A DNA stretch of 64,000 nucleotides from Shewanella baltica (GCF_900456975.1 NZ_UGYM01000002.1:1860001-1924000); one strand, 5' to 3'. Counted from the stretch's first letter, positions 1 to 12,107 are shown. Notes: generated from the sequence alone by a model not told the origin. Made by a program: numbers and translations.

Positions 1-1
1 T

Positions 2-79
2 GAATTAACTTCATCTGACATGGCGCATAAAAATTGGCTGAGTTCGGAGGTTTTTAAGCGCTATTACACCACTGAATAG
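2..79 (+). CDS. C-terminal end of an unidentified gene (cut by window edge)
   Basis: An open frame enters from the left edge and ends at TAG (77-79), giving 25 residues that end KRYYTTE. The composition is protein-like and the frame converges with the MocR gene, overlapping its 3' end by 16 bases. Too little is present to name a family, and it could be chance. It is listed only because something must lie just upstream and the frame is open to the edge. Confidence 0.3.
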   Translation, partial: ELTSSDMAHKNWLSSEVFKRYYTTE

Positions 80-1422
80 GCATTTTGTACCAGGGAGTGA
101 ATCGTCGCCTCGATACACTCAATCGCATGTTGAAATTGACTGTCGTTTTCGGCGCCGCCAAGGCTTAAGCGAATAAAATTGTCATGGCAATTAAAGTCAT
201 CTCCGTTACGGATCAAAATGCCTTTAGCGGCCAGTGCAGTGACAAGATGATGGGCCTTGATATCTTCTGGCAGTTGTAGCCAACCGTTCAGTCCTCGCCA
301 AGTTTGGGTTAATCCCAGTCGTTCGCCCATGGCGATACAGATGCATTGCCGTTGGCGCACTATGGCGTCGCGATCGGCAGTGATTTGGCCTTTCTTAATC
401 AACTGACAGGCTATTTCAATGTTCAGCGGCGATACCATCCAGCATTGGCTATGAATCGCAAGTCGCACTTGGGCGATAAGTGGTTCAGGCACCAGAATAA
501 AACCTTGCCTTAGGCCGCCAGAAAACAATTTGGACAGGCTGGAAATATAAATCACCCGTGGGATAGCCAGCTGCTTGGCTAGTTGCCACAGGGGCGAATG
601 CCACTCTTCAGGTAAACAATAATTCACATCATCTTCAATAATATAAAACTGATACTGCTCGGCCAATTCAAGGAGTTTTTGCCGCTGTGATTCACTGTAC
701 TGAATACAGGTAGGGTTTTGATTATTAAGGGTTAGATAGACTAACTTGGGATGGTGGATTTGCACTAACGCCTCAAAACGGGCGAGATCCACGCCATCAT
801 GGGTGAGGGGGACTCCAATGCTGGTCACGCCAAGCTGCTTAGCGCAAATTCTCACGCCTGGATAACTGTATTGCTCGTGCAGCAGCACATCGCCTGTCGA
901 TAAAAATGCACTCAAACAGGCAAAAATCGCTTGCTGACCGCCGTGGGTAAAGATCAGTTGCTCAGGCGTTTGTTGTATGCCGCGTTGGTTAAGCCATTGG
1001 TGAAACACTTGTTGATGTTGGTCTAATGGACTGGCGCGATAACCCAGTAACTGACTGAGCTTTGTCGGGTCTTTTGCTAATTGGCTGAGGCAATCACTGA
1101 GAGTGCTGATTTGATCTGTGAGTGGCTGCTGGCAGGTCGCCATATTCAATTGTACGTTAGCTGTATCAGCTACTGGTGAGGCGTTGACATAGGTGCCATC
1201 ACCCACGCGTGCTTCAACATAACCCCTTTGCTCCGCCAATGCATAGGCACGGGTTACTGTGCCAATAGTGATACCTAAGGCATCCGCTAGGCGGCGCTGC
1301 GGTGGCAGTTTACTGCCTTGGGTCAACACCTTCTGTAAAATGCCTTGTTCTATCGCACTGACTAAGCGCTGATATTTAGGGCCTGAAAAAGCGTTTAGGT
1401 CTGGCGTCCAGATTGTACCCAT
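64..1422 (-). CDS. MocR-type (GntR/aminotransferase fusion) transcriptional regulator
   Basis: The 452-residue protein has an N-terminal GntR winged helix (about residues 15-80) and a C-terminal fold-type I aminotransferase-like domain (about 110-445). The PLP lysine is K298 in the motif SSLSK, and the cofactor-binding aspartate lies in EDDVNY near residue 264. This is the usual MocR/PdxR/GabR architecture, in which PLP or an amino-compound adduct controls DNA binding. The gene is divergent from a LysE-type exporter 92 bp away, the classic arrangement of a regulator with its target, so control of that exporter is the likely role. The effector cannot be read from the sequence. ATG start at 1422. 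Confidence 0.92.
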   Translation of the reverse strand: MGTIWTPDLNAFSGPKYQRLVSAIEQGILQKVLTQGSKLPPQRRLADALGITIGTVTRAYALAEQRGYVEARVGDGTYVNASPVADTANVQLNMATCQQPLTDQISTLSDCLSQLAKDPTKLSQLLGYRASPLDQHQQVFHQWLNQRGIQQTPEQLIFTHGGQQAIFACLSAFLSTGDVLLHEQYSYPGVRICAKQLGVTSIGVPLTHDGVDLARFEALVQIHHPKLVYLTLNNQNPTCIQYSESQRQKLLELAEQYQFYIIEDDVNYCLPEEWHSPLWQLAKQLAIPRVIYISSLSKLFSGGLRQGFILVPEPLIAQVRLAIHSQCWMVSPLNIEIACQLIKKGQITADRDAIVRQRQCICIAMGERLGLTQTWRGLNGWLQLPEDIKAHHLVTALAAKGILIRNGDDFNCHDNFIRLSLGGAENDSQFQHAIECIEATIHSLVQNAYSVV

Positions 1423-1514
1423 GACAATAAATCCATTGATCTCTAATATTCTCCGTATATTATTTATCGCATCTATTTATGTCAATAAATGTATGCATAC
1501 AATTTAAGGTGAAT

Positions 1515-2141
1515 ATGAATACTGCACTACTCTATGATCCACAATTATGGACCTTGATGGCTTCTGCCGCGTTGTTTTGTGCAACCATGACCATGACGCC
1601 CGGACCGAACAATATCCTCTTAGCGAGCTCTGGTGCACATTTTGGTGTGCTGCGTACCGTGCCGCATATTGCAGGGATCCGCTTGGGTTCGACCTCTTTA
1701 CACCTTGCGGTATTATTCGGGCTTGGCACCTTGTTCGAAGCACTGCCAGTATTGCACCAAGTCTTAAAATATTTCGCTTTAGCGTATTTGCTGTATCTGG
1801 CGTACAAATTAGTGACATCGCCAGTACAGAGCACGCATTTAGATGACGGACGAAAACCTATGACCCTGATTGAGGCCGCCTTATTTCAATGGATTAATCC
1901 TAAGTCGTGGATGTCGACCATCACTCTGTGCAGCGCTTTCACTCTCGGCGGTGATGGCTTTTGGCTCAGTGCCTTTCTTGGGGTATTAACCTTTAACTTA
2001 GTAGGATTTCCGGCTTCATTTACTTGGGTGTTTGTTGGTGCGGCGATCAGTAAGAAACTCAATACGGATAGACGTAAGCGTCATTTTAATTGGTTTATGG
2101 GCAGTTTACTTTTAGTGTCACTGCCGATGATATTGCGCTAA
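1515..2141 (+). CDS. LysE/RhtB family amino-acid exporter
   Basis: This is a predicted inner-membrane exporter of 208 residues with about six hydrophobic segments. The N-terminal family signature TPGPNN follows TM1, as in LysE/RhtB proteins that export lysine, homoserine, threonine or related compounds. I place the start at ATG 1515, after the ribosome-binding sequence AAGGTG, rather than the in-frame ATG 36 bases upstream, which would add a non-hydrophobic tail. It is divergent from a MocR regulator that probably controls it. Substrate is unknown. A PLP-sensing partner suggests an amino acid or amine. Confidence 0.88.
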   Translation: MNTALLYDPQLWTLMASAALFCATMTMTPGPNNILLASSGAHFGVLRTVPHIAGIRLGSTSLHLAVLFGLGTLFEALPVLHQVLKYFALAYLLYLAYKLVTSPVQSTHLDDGRKPMTLIEAALFQWINPKSWMSTITLCSAFTLGGDGFWLSAFLGVLTFNLVGFPASFTWVFVGAAISKKLNTDRRKRHFNWFMGSLLLVSLPMILR

Positions 2142-2327
2142 CTTAGTGTGCAATCAGCGCCTAACTCCATAAATATTCTGAGGAAAATACTCGCGTAATG
2201 ATTGGCTTTATGCCATAACCAACATACTATTGCTGGCTGTTAGGTCATGACCTTTTCGCTGAATGTTTTCAGTCTCGGTTATACTGGTTAGTGCTTATCT
2301 TGATAGTGTGTATATGGAGGTTGCCGA

Positions 2328-4085
2328 GTGAAGTTCCCTAGTTTGATTTCGTTTATGCCGGGATTGGCGCAATTATTACAATATGAAAAGCAATGGCTTA
2401 GGGATGATGTACGTGCTGGCTTGTCCGTTGCCGCCGTGGCATTACCCGTCGCCATTGCCTATGCCCAGCTGACAGGCGTCAATGCTGCTGTAGGTTTGTA
2501 CTCCTGCGTATTGCCTATGCTGGTATACGCGCTATTTGGCACCTCAAAGCAATTAATCGTGGGTCCAGATGCGGCGACCTGCGCCGTTATCGCCGCCGTT
2601 GTTACACCCCTCGCTGCGGGCGATAGCATGAAGCACTGGCAGTTAGTCATGACAATGACAGCCATGACAGGCTTTTGGTGCCTGATTGCGAGCCGCTTTA
2701 AGCTGGGTGTGCTTGCTGACTTTCTGTCAAAGCCGATTTTAATGGGATTGCTGAACGGGGTCGCGATCACCATTATCGTCGGACAATTTTCGAAGATTTT
2801 TGGTTTTACCTTCGACGAGCGCTATTTAATCGAACGCCTCAGCGGCGCCCCTTCTTATTTATCAAAAACCCATTGGCCGACGTTGACTATGGGGATTGTG
2901 ACGCTCGCGACCTATGCCTTAGTGAAGCGGTTTCGCCCCCAATGGCCCGCATCTATGTGCGCAATGGCAATGGCGGCGTTCCTCGTTTGGGTATTTAACC
3001 TGACGAGCTTTGATATTAGCGTTGTCGGGGAGGTGACTTCAGGACTACCTTCATTTCAAGCACCGGCTTTTGATTTGGGTATTGCCCGTGAGTTGGTGGT
3101 GCCCGCGCTCAACTTAGCCATGGTGAGCTTTGTGAGCATGATGCTGACGGCCCGAAGTTTTGCGGCAAAAAATGGTTACGATATAGATGCAGATAAAGAA
3201 TTCAGGGCATTAGGTTTAGCCAATATTGCATCCGCCATCTCCCAAGGGTTTGCGGTGAGCGGCGCCGATTCCCGCACTGCGGTGAACGATGCCAATGGTG
3301 GCAAGAGCCAGTTAGTCTCCATCATAGCGGCGGTATTGATTGGCGTTGTCGCGCTGTTTTTTACTGCACCGTTGAAGTACATCCCTAGCGCAGCTTTAGG
3401 CGTGGTATTGGTGATTGCCTCTATTTCGCTTATCGACCTTAAGTCGCTGTGGAATCTGCGTGTGCGCGATAAGTCAGCGTTCTTGCTTGCGTGTATCACT
3501 TTATTTTCCGTGCTATTTATTGGGGTGATTCCTGGGATCACTTTGGCCGTGTTATTGGGATTATTCCAGTTCCTCGCTACGGTAATGCGCCCCACGGACC
3601 AAGTGCTTGGCTTAGATCATAAGGGTGTTATCCGTAGCGTCGATGATTCGGGTAAAGCTAAATCTGTGCCTGGCGTATTTATGTATCGCTTTAATTCGCC
3701 GTTAACTTACTTTAATGCGACGTATTTTAAACGCCGTTTACTGGAAAAGTTTATTCGGGAATCTGAGCCAGTCGATTGCATCATTATTGATGCCGTGCCT
3801 TGTTTTACCCATTTAGATTTAAGCGTGATGGCTATGTTGGCTGATTTACATCAATTGCTTAAAAAGCGTGGAGTACGTTTAGTGCTTGCGGGGCGTAAAC
3901 GACAGATGCTGAGTTGGTTCGAGCAAGCGGGTATGCAGACAGGGGAAGGTGGGATTTTGATCCGGCCAGATTTGTATCTCGCCCTTAAAATGAATCAAAG
4001 CTATAAACAAGCCTTGGCTGAAGGGCAGGCGCCCGTGATCCAAAAAGTCCCTGATGACTCAGTATTGTTGCATAGCCATTTATAG
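2328..4085 (+). CDS. SulP family inorganic anion transporter with STAS domain
   Basis: The 585-residue protein has the SulP/SLC26 layout: a hydrophobic core of many membrane segments (about residues 25-415) with the early signature QLTGVNAAVGLY and GPDAA, then a cytoplasmic STAS domain (about 440-555). The family moves sulfate, bicarbonate, dicarboxylates or chloride, and the substrate cannot be assigned here. The start is GTG at 2328, seven bases after a good TGGAGG site. It stands alone between the LysE gene and a clear terminator. Confidence 0.9.
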   Translation: MKFPSLISFMPGLAQLLQYEKQWLRDDVRAGLSVAAVALPVAIAYAQLTGVNAAVGLYSCVLPMLVYALFGTSKQLIVGPDAATCAVIAAVVTPLAAGDSMKHWQLVMTMTAMTGFWCLIASRFKLGVLADFLSKPILMGLLNGVAITIIVGQFSKIFGFTFDERYLIERLSGAPSYLSKTHWPTLTMGIVTLATYALVKRFRPQWPASMCAMAMAAFLVWVFNLTSFDISVVGEVTSGLPSFQAPAFDLGIARELVVPALNLAMVSFVSMMLTARSFAAKNGYDIDADKEFRALGLANIASAISQGFAVSGADSRTAVNDANGGKSQLVSIIAAVLIGVVALFFTAPLKYIPSAALGVVLVIASISLIDLKSLWNLRVRDKSAFLLACITLFSVLFIGVIPGITLAVLLGLFQFLATVMRPTDQVLGLDHKGVIRSVDDSGKAKSVPGVFMYRFNSPLTYFNATYFKRRLLEKFIRESEPVDCIIIDAVPCFTHLDLSVMAMLADLHQLLKKRGVRLVLAGRKRQMLSWFEQAGMQTGEGGILIRPDLYLALKMNQSYKQALAEGQAPVIQKVPDDSVLLHSHL

Positions 4086-4128
4086 CGAATGGTTTGAATT
4101 TAAAGATTAAGTCAAAGTGGATTCATTC

Positions 4129-4162
4129 AAATAGCGCAGCCTAAGGTTGCGCTATTTTTTTA
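4129..4162 (+). terminator. Rho-independent terminator after the SulP gene
   Basis: A 10-bp inverted repeat (AAATAGCGCA ... TGCGCTATTT) with a nine-base loop is followed by a T run, 45 bases past the SulP stop codon. Confidence 0.85.
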
Positions 4163-4310
4163 CGTGTTTCAGTACTTGTTTAAGTTTTTGTAAGTATTTG
4201 TTTAAATGCTTGTTTGTGTGCTTTGATTCGTATTGAAATGAGTCTTTGAATTGGGCGGGTCAATGATGCAGTAGCAAGTGTTGTCGCCCAATGTGATGGT
4301 GTTTGACGGC

Positions 4311-4508
4311 TTAGTCTTTGAGAATTCTATCGAGGGGAATAAAACCGTGATAACCGTAATATCCCATAGGGCCGAGGATCAAACTGAGTAGGCACCATAA
4401 CCATTTTTTGTTGGTGCTGAGATCCACTTTACTTTTGAAGGCTCGTAGGGCGAAAAGAAAATGCAGTAGCATCAGGCCCCCAAGCATAATAATGATATTG
4501 ATATCCAT
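4311..4508 (-). CDS. Small membrane protein resembling a PLDc_N-type domain
   Basis: The 65-residue protein has two hydrophobic stretches (about residues 3-20 and 35-52) separated by a basic segment with RAFKSK and KKW. The second helix ends in LGPMGYYGYHG, reminiscent of the short PLDc_N module (W, glycine/proline and aromatic pattern) at the N-terminus of cardiolipin synthases and in stand-alone small proteins. That assignment is weak. The ATG at 4508 is chosen over an in-frame TTG at 4517. The neighbours give no functional hint. Confidence 0.6.
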   Translation of the reverse strand: MDINIIIMLGGLMLLHFLFALRAFKSKVDLSTNKKWLWCLLSLILGPMGYYGYHGFIPLDRILKD

Positions 4509-4704
4509 ATGTTCCAACTGCCTTATCCTTGTGTTCTATCATTCACGCCTTTGAAAGATATTAAGCGCGGTTACATTTATCTTGAGAAGCTTGCCTAGTG
4601 ACCGGTAGCTAAATTAGCCATCTCACTAACTGTCAAATACCTTACTCGAATATTTTACCGATGGCTATAACATAAAATAAAAATAATCTTTAAATCTTAT
4701 TGGC

Positions 4705-5361
4705 TTACATGTCTCCTAACAAGCAAGTTGGAGAATGGCTAGCGTCCCAGATCACATATTTTTCCATCGCTCGAATAAATATTTCACTCGAAATGAGGTT
4801 TTCTAGCCAAGCGGCGAGTCGCGGAAAATCATCGCTCAGTGCACGTTTAAGATCCACTGCGGCAAATTGGCGTATAAAAGGCACGATGGCGTAATCGGCA
4901 AGACGAGGTGTCTCGGCAACTAAAAAGGAGTGTTGCCCTAAGCATGCTTCAAGTTGCGTGAGGAAATGGCTCGCTTGCTGGTAATAGTCGGCTTGCGTTT
5001 GTTCAGGGTAACGGTCAGCATATTTATAGCGGTCGAGCCATGGCTTAAATTGCTGATCATTTTGCGCGATAAGTTGCGCCATTTTATCTTCAATTACAGG
5101 GCTTTGTTGACATAGCAGATCTAAGGGATCCGCTTGCGTGAGTGCCCAGCGCATGATCTCAATACTTTCGGCAATCACTTCGCCATTGGCTAGCACTAAT
5201 ACCGGCACTGTCCCTTTGGATGAAGCGGCCAGCATTTGCGCTGGTTTAGCTTTGAGGGTGATTTCGCGGACTTCAACATTGCATTGGGCGAGTAAGAGTC
5301 CCAAACGCGCTCGCATGGCATAGGGGCAACGGCGAAAAGTGTATAAGACGGCTAAAGCCAT
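4705..5361 (-). CDS. Glutathione S-transferase family protein
   Basis: The 218-residue protein has an N-terminal thioredoxin-like GST domain (about 5-80) with the motif RRCPYAMRAR. The conserved GTVPVL turn with cis-proline and the glutathione-contacting ES motif follow, and then an all-helical C-terminal domain. The CPY motif is typical of omega/zeta-like or stringent-starvation-type bacterial GSTs. The GAGGAAAT sequence upstream supports the ATG at 5361. It appears monocistronic. It may detoxify electrophiles or act as a glutathione-dependent reductase, but the substrate is not predictable. Confidence 0.9.
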   Translation of the reverse strand: MALAVLYTFRRCPYAMRARLGLLLAQCNVEVREITLKAKPAQMLAASSKGTVPVLVLANGEVIAESIEIMRWALTQADPLDLLCQQSPVIEDKMAQLIAQNDQQFKPWLDRYKYADRYPEQTQADYYQQASHFLTQLEACLGQHSFLVAETPRLADYAIVPFIRQFAAVDLKRALSDDFPRLAAWLENLISSEIFIRAMEKYVIWDASHSPTCLLGDM

Positions 5362-5736
5362 TAGGATTTCCTCTACTGTGCGGCGCTAATGCGACGCAAG
5401 TTGGTGCGATGAACACTGATGTCGGCTTGTGTCTTCTACATGTACATGCTTATTGACGACGCGAGTGTGCCAGTACGAATGCCGCGTGCCAATCAGGCAG
5501 TGTGCAAAGGGCGCAGATGGTAACGCTTTCATATTGAAATTTCTGCTTAATTTGCCTGCAGAAAATAATTTTTCTTACCTCTGTGCGTAAAGAATTAAAG
5601 ACCCTGCATTTTATCTGTGTTTATCTTGCTGTGACTCAGGTAGAATTCCGCACTATTTTGGGATCTGTAGCCAGTCTACAGATGATTGATTTGTTTATGC
5701 ACTGGAAATTAAGTTCCAGCTAGCAAAGAGGGTGTT
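5362..5736. other. Intergenic region between the GST gene and trhO
   Basis: These 375 bases must hold the divergent promoters of the GST gene and trhO. The strong ribosome-binding site GAGGG of trhO lies at its right end. I see no structured RNA, repeat or convincing small ORF. Confidence 0.5.
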
Positions 5737-6741
5737 ATGGCTAAAGTTGTCGTGTGTGCGTTATATAAATTCGTGTCTTTACCGCATTTTGAATCTATTC
5801 GAGCGCCACTGCTTGCTATGATGGAACAGGCCGAGATCAAAGGCACTCTGCTCCTCGCAAGCGAAGGGATTAATGGCACTGTTGCCGGCACCCAAGAAGC
5901 GATCGAAGCATTATTGGTTTGGCTTAATAGCCAAAACGGCCTAGACAATATTGTTCACAAATTGTCATTCGACGATGAAATGCCGTTCTACCGCACTAAA
6001 GTCAAACTGAAAAACGAAATCGTCACTATGGGCGTTGAAGGCATTGATCCACTTAAAGTGGTTGGCACCTATGTTAAGCCTCAAGATTGGAATGCGCTGA
6101 TTTCTGACCCTGACGTGATTTTAGTCGACACCCGTAACGACTATGAAGTGCAAATCGGCACTTTTAAAAATGCCGTTAACCCTGTGACTGAAACCTTCAG
6201 AGAATTCCCTGAATATGTGAAGCAGAATCTTGATCCTGCTAAACATAAAAAGGTTGCCATGTTCTGTACTGGTGGTATCCGCTGTGAGAAATCAACCGCG
6301 TATTTGAAAGAGCAAGGCTTTGACGAGGTCTATCATCTCGAAGGCGGCATTCTTAAATACCTTGAAGAAGTCAAAGCAGAAGAAAGTCTGTGGGAAGGCG
6401 AGTGCTTCGTGTTCGATAATCGCGTCGCGGTTAACCATGACTTGAAGAAAGGTCAATACGATCAATGTAATGCTTGCCGTATGCCAATCACTGAAGCTGA
6501 AAAACAGAGCCCTGCCTATGTGCAAGGTGTCAGTTGCCCACATTGTATCGATAAAATTTCTGACGAGCAGCGTAAACGTTTTGTTGAGCGTGAGCGCCAA
6601 GTGAATCTGGCAAAAGCCCGTAACGAAGCGCATATCGGTAGCGATGTGAATCAAGTGATTGAAGCGCGCCGCGAGAAAAAAGAAGCGCAGCGTCGACTTG
6701 CCGCCGAGAAAAATAACGCGAAAAAATCGCAAGTGCTTTAA
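5737..6741 (+). CDS. trhO: tRNA uridine(34) hydroxylase TrhO (rhodanese family)
   Basis: The 334-residue protein matches the YceA/TrhO layout: an N-terminal ferredoxin-like domain (about 1-95) with EGINGT, a rhodanese domain (about 110-220), and a C-terminal zinc-ribbon-like part with CNAC and CPHC pairs. The rhodanese active-site cysteine is C177 in [10 protein letters not shown]. TrhO uses molecular oxygen to make 5-hydroxyuridine at wobble position 34 of certain tRNAs, the first step toward cmo5U/mcmo5U. The start has a good GAGGG site, and a terminator follows. The last 40 residues are charged and helical, a common lineage-specific extension. Confidence 0.95.
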   Translation: MAKVVVCALYKFVSLPHFESIRAPLLAMMEQAEIKGTLLLASEGINGTVAGTQEAIEALLVWLNSQNGLDNIVHKLSFDDEMPFYRTKVKLKNEIVTMGVEGIDPLKVVGTYVKPQDWNALISDPDVILVDTRNDYEVQIGTFKNAVNPVTETFREFPEYVKQNLDPAKHKKVAMFCTGGIRCEKSTAYLKEQGFDEVYHLEGGILKYLEEVKAEESLWEGECFVFDNRVAVNHDLKKGQYDQCNACRMPITEAEKQSPAYVQGVSCPHCIDKISDEQRKRFVERERQVNLAKARNEAHIGSDVNQVIEARREKKEAQRRLAAEKNNAKKSQVL

Positions 6742-6847
6742 CTTTATATTTCATTGGATTAGCTGCTAGTTAGTCATGAGTTTGCACTGAGTTCGTTTCT
6801 CGTTCAGGCAGCTCATACATTGCTCTCGATTTGAATATGGTTGCACT

Positions 6848-6876
6848 ATGGCCCGACTCGTTCGGGCCATTTTTTA
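6848..6876 (+). terminator. Rho-independent terminator after trhO
   Basis: A 9-bp inverted repeat (ATGGCCCGA ... TCGGGCCAT) with a five-base loop is followed by TTTTT. Confidence 0.85.
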
Positions 6877-7008
6877 TGCCGAAAATCTTAAATTTATGAT
6901 AACTTTCAGTCGCTAGTATTAAAAAACGCGAGTATTACTAGTATTAAAAAATAAAGTCGAGTGCCATTAAACGAAAGGGAGTGATTCAGTGCAAGGTAGG
7001 CAAAGCGC

Positions 7009-7482
7009 ATGAGCATTTGGAAAGAGCTATACGATATTTTCGATAAGGAACGCAGTCGCTGGCAGCAATCGAGCGCCAGTAAGCAGGCGATTGCCTTTGA
7101 GTTAAAAGCCAATTTGGGCTTTCTGGCCGATGCGTTAAGCAGCGGTTTATCGCAAAGTGCGATCGCCAGCGGTTTAGAATGCAGTATTTTTGAGGCAAAA
7201 CTGAAAGAGGGCGCTGCACTCACTGCGTTAAATCGCCGTAAAGTGACCCTGAAGTTTATTGGCGAATTTGCCGAGTTTGCTAAGTATGTCGGTAAAGAGA
7301 ACGACGCTTTAGTCGAGAATGCTTACTCTAAAATCAAATCACTGCAGAAATTAGTCGCGGCCGAGCCCAATAAAAGCCACGATCTGAGGATTAAATCCCT
7401 GTTTCGCTTCTTAGTCTTTTTAGTGGCGCACCTTGAGGAGCAGCCATTGAGTCGCACATCAGCGAAAAAAGCTGAAGGTTGA
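7009..7482 (+). CDS. Conserved-looking hypothetical protein, helical, about 157 residues
   Basis: This is a soluble, mostly helical 157-residue protein with no signal peptide or membrane segment. The N-terminus WKELYDIFDKERSRW and the middle TLKFIGEFAEFAKYVGKEN suggest packed amphipathic helices. I do not recognise a domain. Codon use resembles the neighbours and a clean terminator follows 45 bases downstream, so it is probably a real single-gene unit. The start ATG at 7009 has only a modest AGG-type site. Confidence 0.7.
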   Translation: MSIWKELYDIFDKERSRWQQSSASKQAIAFELKANLGFLADALSSGLSQSAIASGLECSIFEAKLKEGAALTALNRRKVTLKFIGEFAEFAKYVGKENDALVENAYSKIKSLQKLVAAEPNKSHDLRIKSLFRFLVFLVAHLEEQPLSRTSAKKAEG

Positions 7483-7524
7483 TGCGTGGGCAAGCTTGTG
7501 ATTAATACGATTGGTATAAGAGAC

Positions 7525-7551
7525 AAAAAAGGCGCTTATGGCGCCTTTTCT
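7525..7551 (+). terminator. Rho-independent terminator
   Basis: The hairpin GGCGC-TTAT-GCGCC is flanked by an A run and a T run. It follows the hypothetical gene ending at 7482, and by symmetry could also work on the other strand. Confidence 0.8.
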
Positions 7552-7649
7552 ATGTTTGCTAACGTTATTGCTCAGCTTTTTAGCGCAGTCTTTAAGAGGC
7601 GTGTTTACGAATCATCTTTCAACACACTCTTTAAAGGCCAATATTGAGT

Positions 7650-7892
7650 TTAGCCCTTAGGTGGCTCATCTGTTTTATTGGCTTCTGAGTCCGCAGAACT
7701 TGGCTTGTTTGAAGCATCATCTGCGTCATTCTCTGCTGCCGAAGGCTCGGCAGTAGGCTTTATCTGCTTATCTTTACCATGTTGGCCGAACTGCGGCAGT
7801 TTGAACTTAGCACTGTATTTCAACGCGGCAAGATTGCTGGCGATGACACCGACGATCAAAATAATAATGATCCAGACTTCTAAGGTCGACAT
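7650..7892 (-). CDS. DUF2897-like small inner-membrane protein
   Basis: The 80-residue protein has one N-terminal membrane helix (about residues 5-27, rich in I/L/V) and a hydrophilic tail. The tail begins with KYSAKFKLPQFG and ends in a disordered D/A/S/E-rich stretch. The helix plus LPQFG pattern recalls the DUF2897 family of Shewanella and Vibrio, from memory only. CAGGAG precedes the ATG. It starts 34 bases after the kdsB stop on the same strand, so it is probably co-transcribed with kdsB. Function unknown. Confidence 0.75.
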   Translation of the reverse strand: MSTLEVWIIIILIVGVIASNLAALKYSAKFKLPQFGQHGKDKQIKPTAEPSAAENDADDASNKPSSADSEANKTDEPPKG

Positions 7893-7926
7893 ACTCAGCT
7901 CCTGTTTCGAATAGACTCACGAGCGA

Positions 7927-8664
7927 TTAATCAACCGCTAAACGTTGCTCACATTTACGAATGTCTTCTGGCGTATCAACTTCAATAGAATCAAAGGCGC
8001 TAATGGCGATTTTGATTTTATGGCCGTACTCTAATGCACGTAATTGCTCGAGTTTTTCCAGATCTTCTAGACGTCCTAATGGCAGAGCGGCGAAGGCTTG
8101 GACGAATTTGCGGGTATAAGCATACACACCTAAGTGCTTATAAACGGGGTAATCTTGGGTGTCGCGGCCAAAAGGAATACGCGAACGAGAGAAATACAAG
8201 GCATAGTTGTTGTTATCGAACACCATCTTCACATGCATAGGATCGTCAAGCTCGGCTTTATTCACGATTTCAAAGCCTAAGGTGGCCATTTCAAACTCAC
8301 CTGGGTGACGCTCGAAGAGGCTGATGACTTGCTCGATGGATGTTGGGTCAATAAGGGGTTGATCGCCCTGTAGGTTGATCACTAAGTCGTCATCTTTCAG
8401 TCCCAGTTGGTTTATCGCATCATTGATACGATCTGTACCCGATGCCGCTTCTGGGCTGGTCATGACCACTTTGCCGCCAAAACCTTCAACGGCCGCTTTA
8501 ATGCGGTCATCATCGGTAGCGACATAAATATTGGTGAGGCCTTTGGCTAACGACGCGCGTTCATACACGTGTTGGATCATTGGCTTGCCGTTAATCGGGG
8601 CTAAGGGTTTGCCCGGGAAGCGGCTTGAACCGTAACGAGCCGGGATTAACAGAGTCACATTCAT
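7927..8664 (-). CDS. kdsB: CMP-sugar synthetase KdsB (8-amino-3,8-dideoxy-Kdo cytidylyltransferase)
   Basis: The 245-residue protein is a Kdo cytidylyltransferase. It has the N-terminal nucleotide-binding motif [23 protein letters not shown] in the middle and a C-terminal VDTPEDI. In Shewanella the enzyme prefers the 8-amino sugar Kdo8N made by KdnA/KdnB, which lie just upstream, so that substrate is inferred from context. CTP plus sugar gives CMP-sugar for transfer to lipid A. The start is the ATG at 8664, after AGGA, not the TTG one codon earlier. A terminator separates it from kdnB, so it has its own promoter and leads into the DUF2897-like gene. Confidence 0.93.
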   Translation of the reverse strand: MNVTLLIPARYGSSRFPGKPLAPINGKPMIQHVYERASLAKGLTNIYVATDDDRIKAAVEGFGGKVVMTSPEAASGTDRINDAINQLGLKDDDLVINLQGDQPLIDPTSIEQVISLFERHPGEFEMATLGFEIVNKAELDDPMHVKMVFDNNNYALYFSRSRIPFGRDTQDYPVYKHLGVYAYTRKFVQAFAALPLGRLEDLEKLEQLRALEYGHKIKIAISAFDSIEVDTPEDIRKCEQRLAVD

Positions 8665-8720
8665 CAAATTATCCTACTTTTATCAAAGATATACAGTGTA
8701 GAAATACAATGCATATAGAC

Positions 8721-8746
8721 AAAAGGGCTCACAATTGAGCCCTTTT
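8721..8746 (-). terminator. Rho-independent terminator after kdnB
   Basis: An 11-bp perfect repeat (AAAAGGGCTCA ... TGAGCCCTTTT) with a four-base loop lies 16 bases past the kdnB stop. On the minus strand it ends in CCCTTTT. Confidence 0.85.
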
Positions 8747-8761
8747 AATATGTGTTAGAGC

Positions 8762-11088
<2,327 letters not shown>

Positions 11089-11161
11089 TTAACTGGCGGA
11101 TTATAACTGGGGTAATAGACCCTTGCGATGTTTTATTGCTGAAAATTGCCATGGAAAAAGA

Positions 11162-11185
11162 AAAACCTGCACAGGTGCAGGTTTT
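11162..11185 (-). terminator. Rho-independent terminator after the carbonic anhydrase gene
   Basis: AAAACCTGC and GCAGGTTTT form an inverted repeat with T runs on both strands. It lies 53 bases past the carbonic anhydrase stop codon and just upstream of kdnA. Confidence 0.75.
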
Positions 11186-11237
11186 ATCTGAGTATAGCTG
11201 ACACTTAGCTAAGGGTTAAAAGCCTAGATTCAGGCCG

Positions 11238-11855
11238 TTAGCGTGGATTGGCTAAGCCGTGTTCACGATCGACCGTGACATCTAAATCTGTCAGTAAACC
11301 GTTATCAATGCCGTAAATCCAGCCGTGTACTGCGACTTCTTGGCCGCGATCCCAGGCTTCTTGCACTATGGTTGAACTGGTGACGTTGGCAACCTGCTCA
11401 ATCACGTTTAGCTCGCACAGGCGATCAAAACGTTTGGCTTCATCCATCTGTTTTAATTCATCTTGATAGATACGGTAGATATCACGTAAATGCCCGAGCC
11501 AGTTATCGATAAGGCCTAAGCGTTGCTGACTCATGGCCGCACGCACACCACCACAGCCGTAGTGACCCACCACCATAATGTGCTTCACCTTGAGCACATC
11601 AACGGCGTATTGCAGCACAGATAAGCAGTTAAGATCGGTATGGATCACCATGTTGGCAATATTGCGGTGAACAAAGACTTCACCCGGCATAAGATCGATG
11701 ATTTGGTTAGACGGTACGCGACTATCTGAGCAGCCAATCCACAGGTATTCAGGATGTTGCTGTTTCGCTAATTGCTCGAAGAAATCAGGATTTTCTTGGC
11801 GTATACGTCCGGCCCAGCGGCGGTTGTTGTCGAATAAAGGTTTGAGTAGTTTCAT
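11238..11855 (-). CDS. can: Beta-class carbonic anhydrase
   Basis: The 205-residue enzyme interconverts carbon dioxide and bicarbonate. Zinc ligands are C42 (in CSDSRV, which also supplies the D44/R46 dyad), H98 and C101 (in HYGCGG). Length and motif spacing match E. coli Can. It is cytoplasmic and supplies bicarbonate for carboxylases. The gene seems monocistronic, with a terminator before kdnA. Confidence 0.96.
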   Translation of the reverse strand: MKLLKPLFDNNRRWAGRIRQENPDFFEQLAKQQHPEYLWIGCSDSRVPSNQIIDLMPGEVFVHRNIANMVIHTDLNCLSVLQYAVDVLKVKHIMVVGHYGCGGVRAAMSQQRLGLIDNWLGHLRDIYRIYQDELKQMDEAKRFDRLCELNVIEQVANVTSSTIVQEAWDRGQEVAVHGWIYGIDNGLLTDLDVTVDREHGLANPR

Positions 11856-12107
11856 TTTAACCTATTGTTTTATTGACATATAAAATGTCTTCTCATGCTC
11901 TAATTCATGCAAGCAGCACATTTTTAGCAAGAGTATACCAGCAAAATTGTTTCTGCTGGTCTATCCAATTAAGGTTTGAATCGGGATATTGAGAAATCGA
12001 GATTATTTTTTCTTAATAGTACTGTAAATGGATAGCTTCTCTCTGGGGATTCGAGCGCCATTTGCGGGGGTGTTTGGGGTTAATATCGCGCTAATGCTGA
12101 GTGAAAA

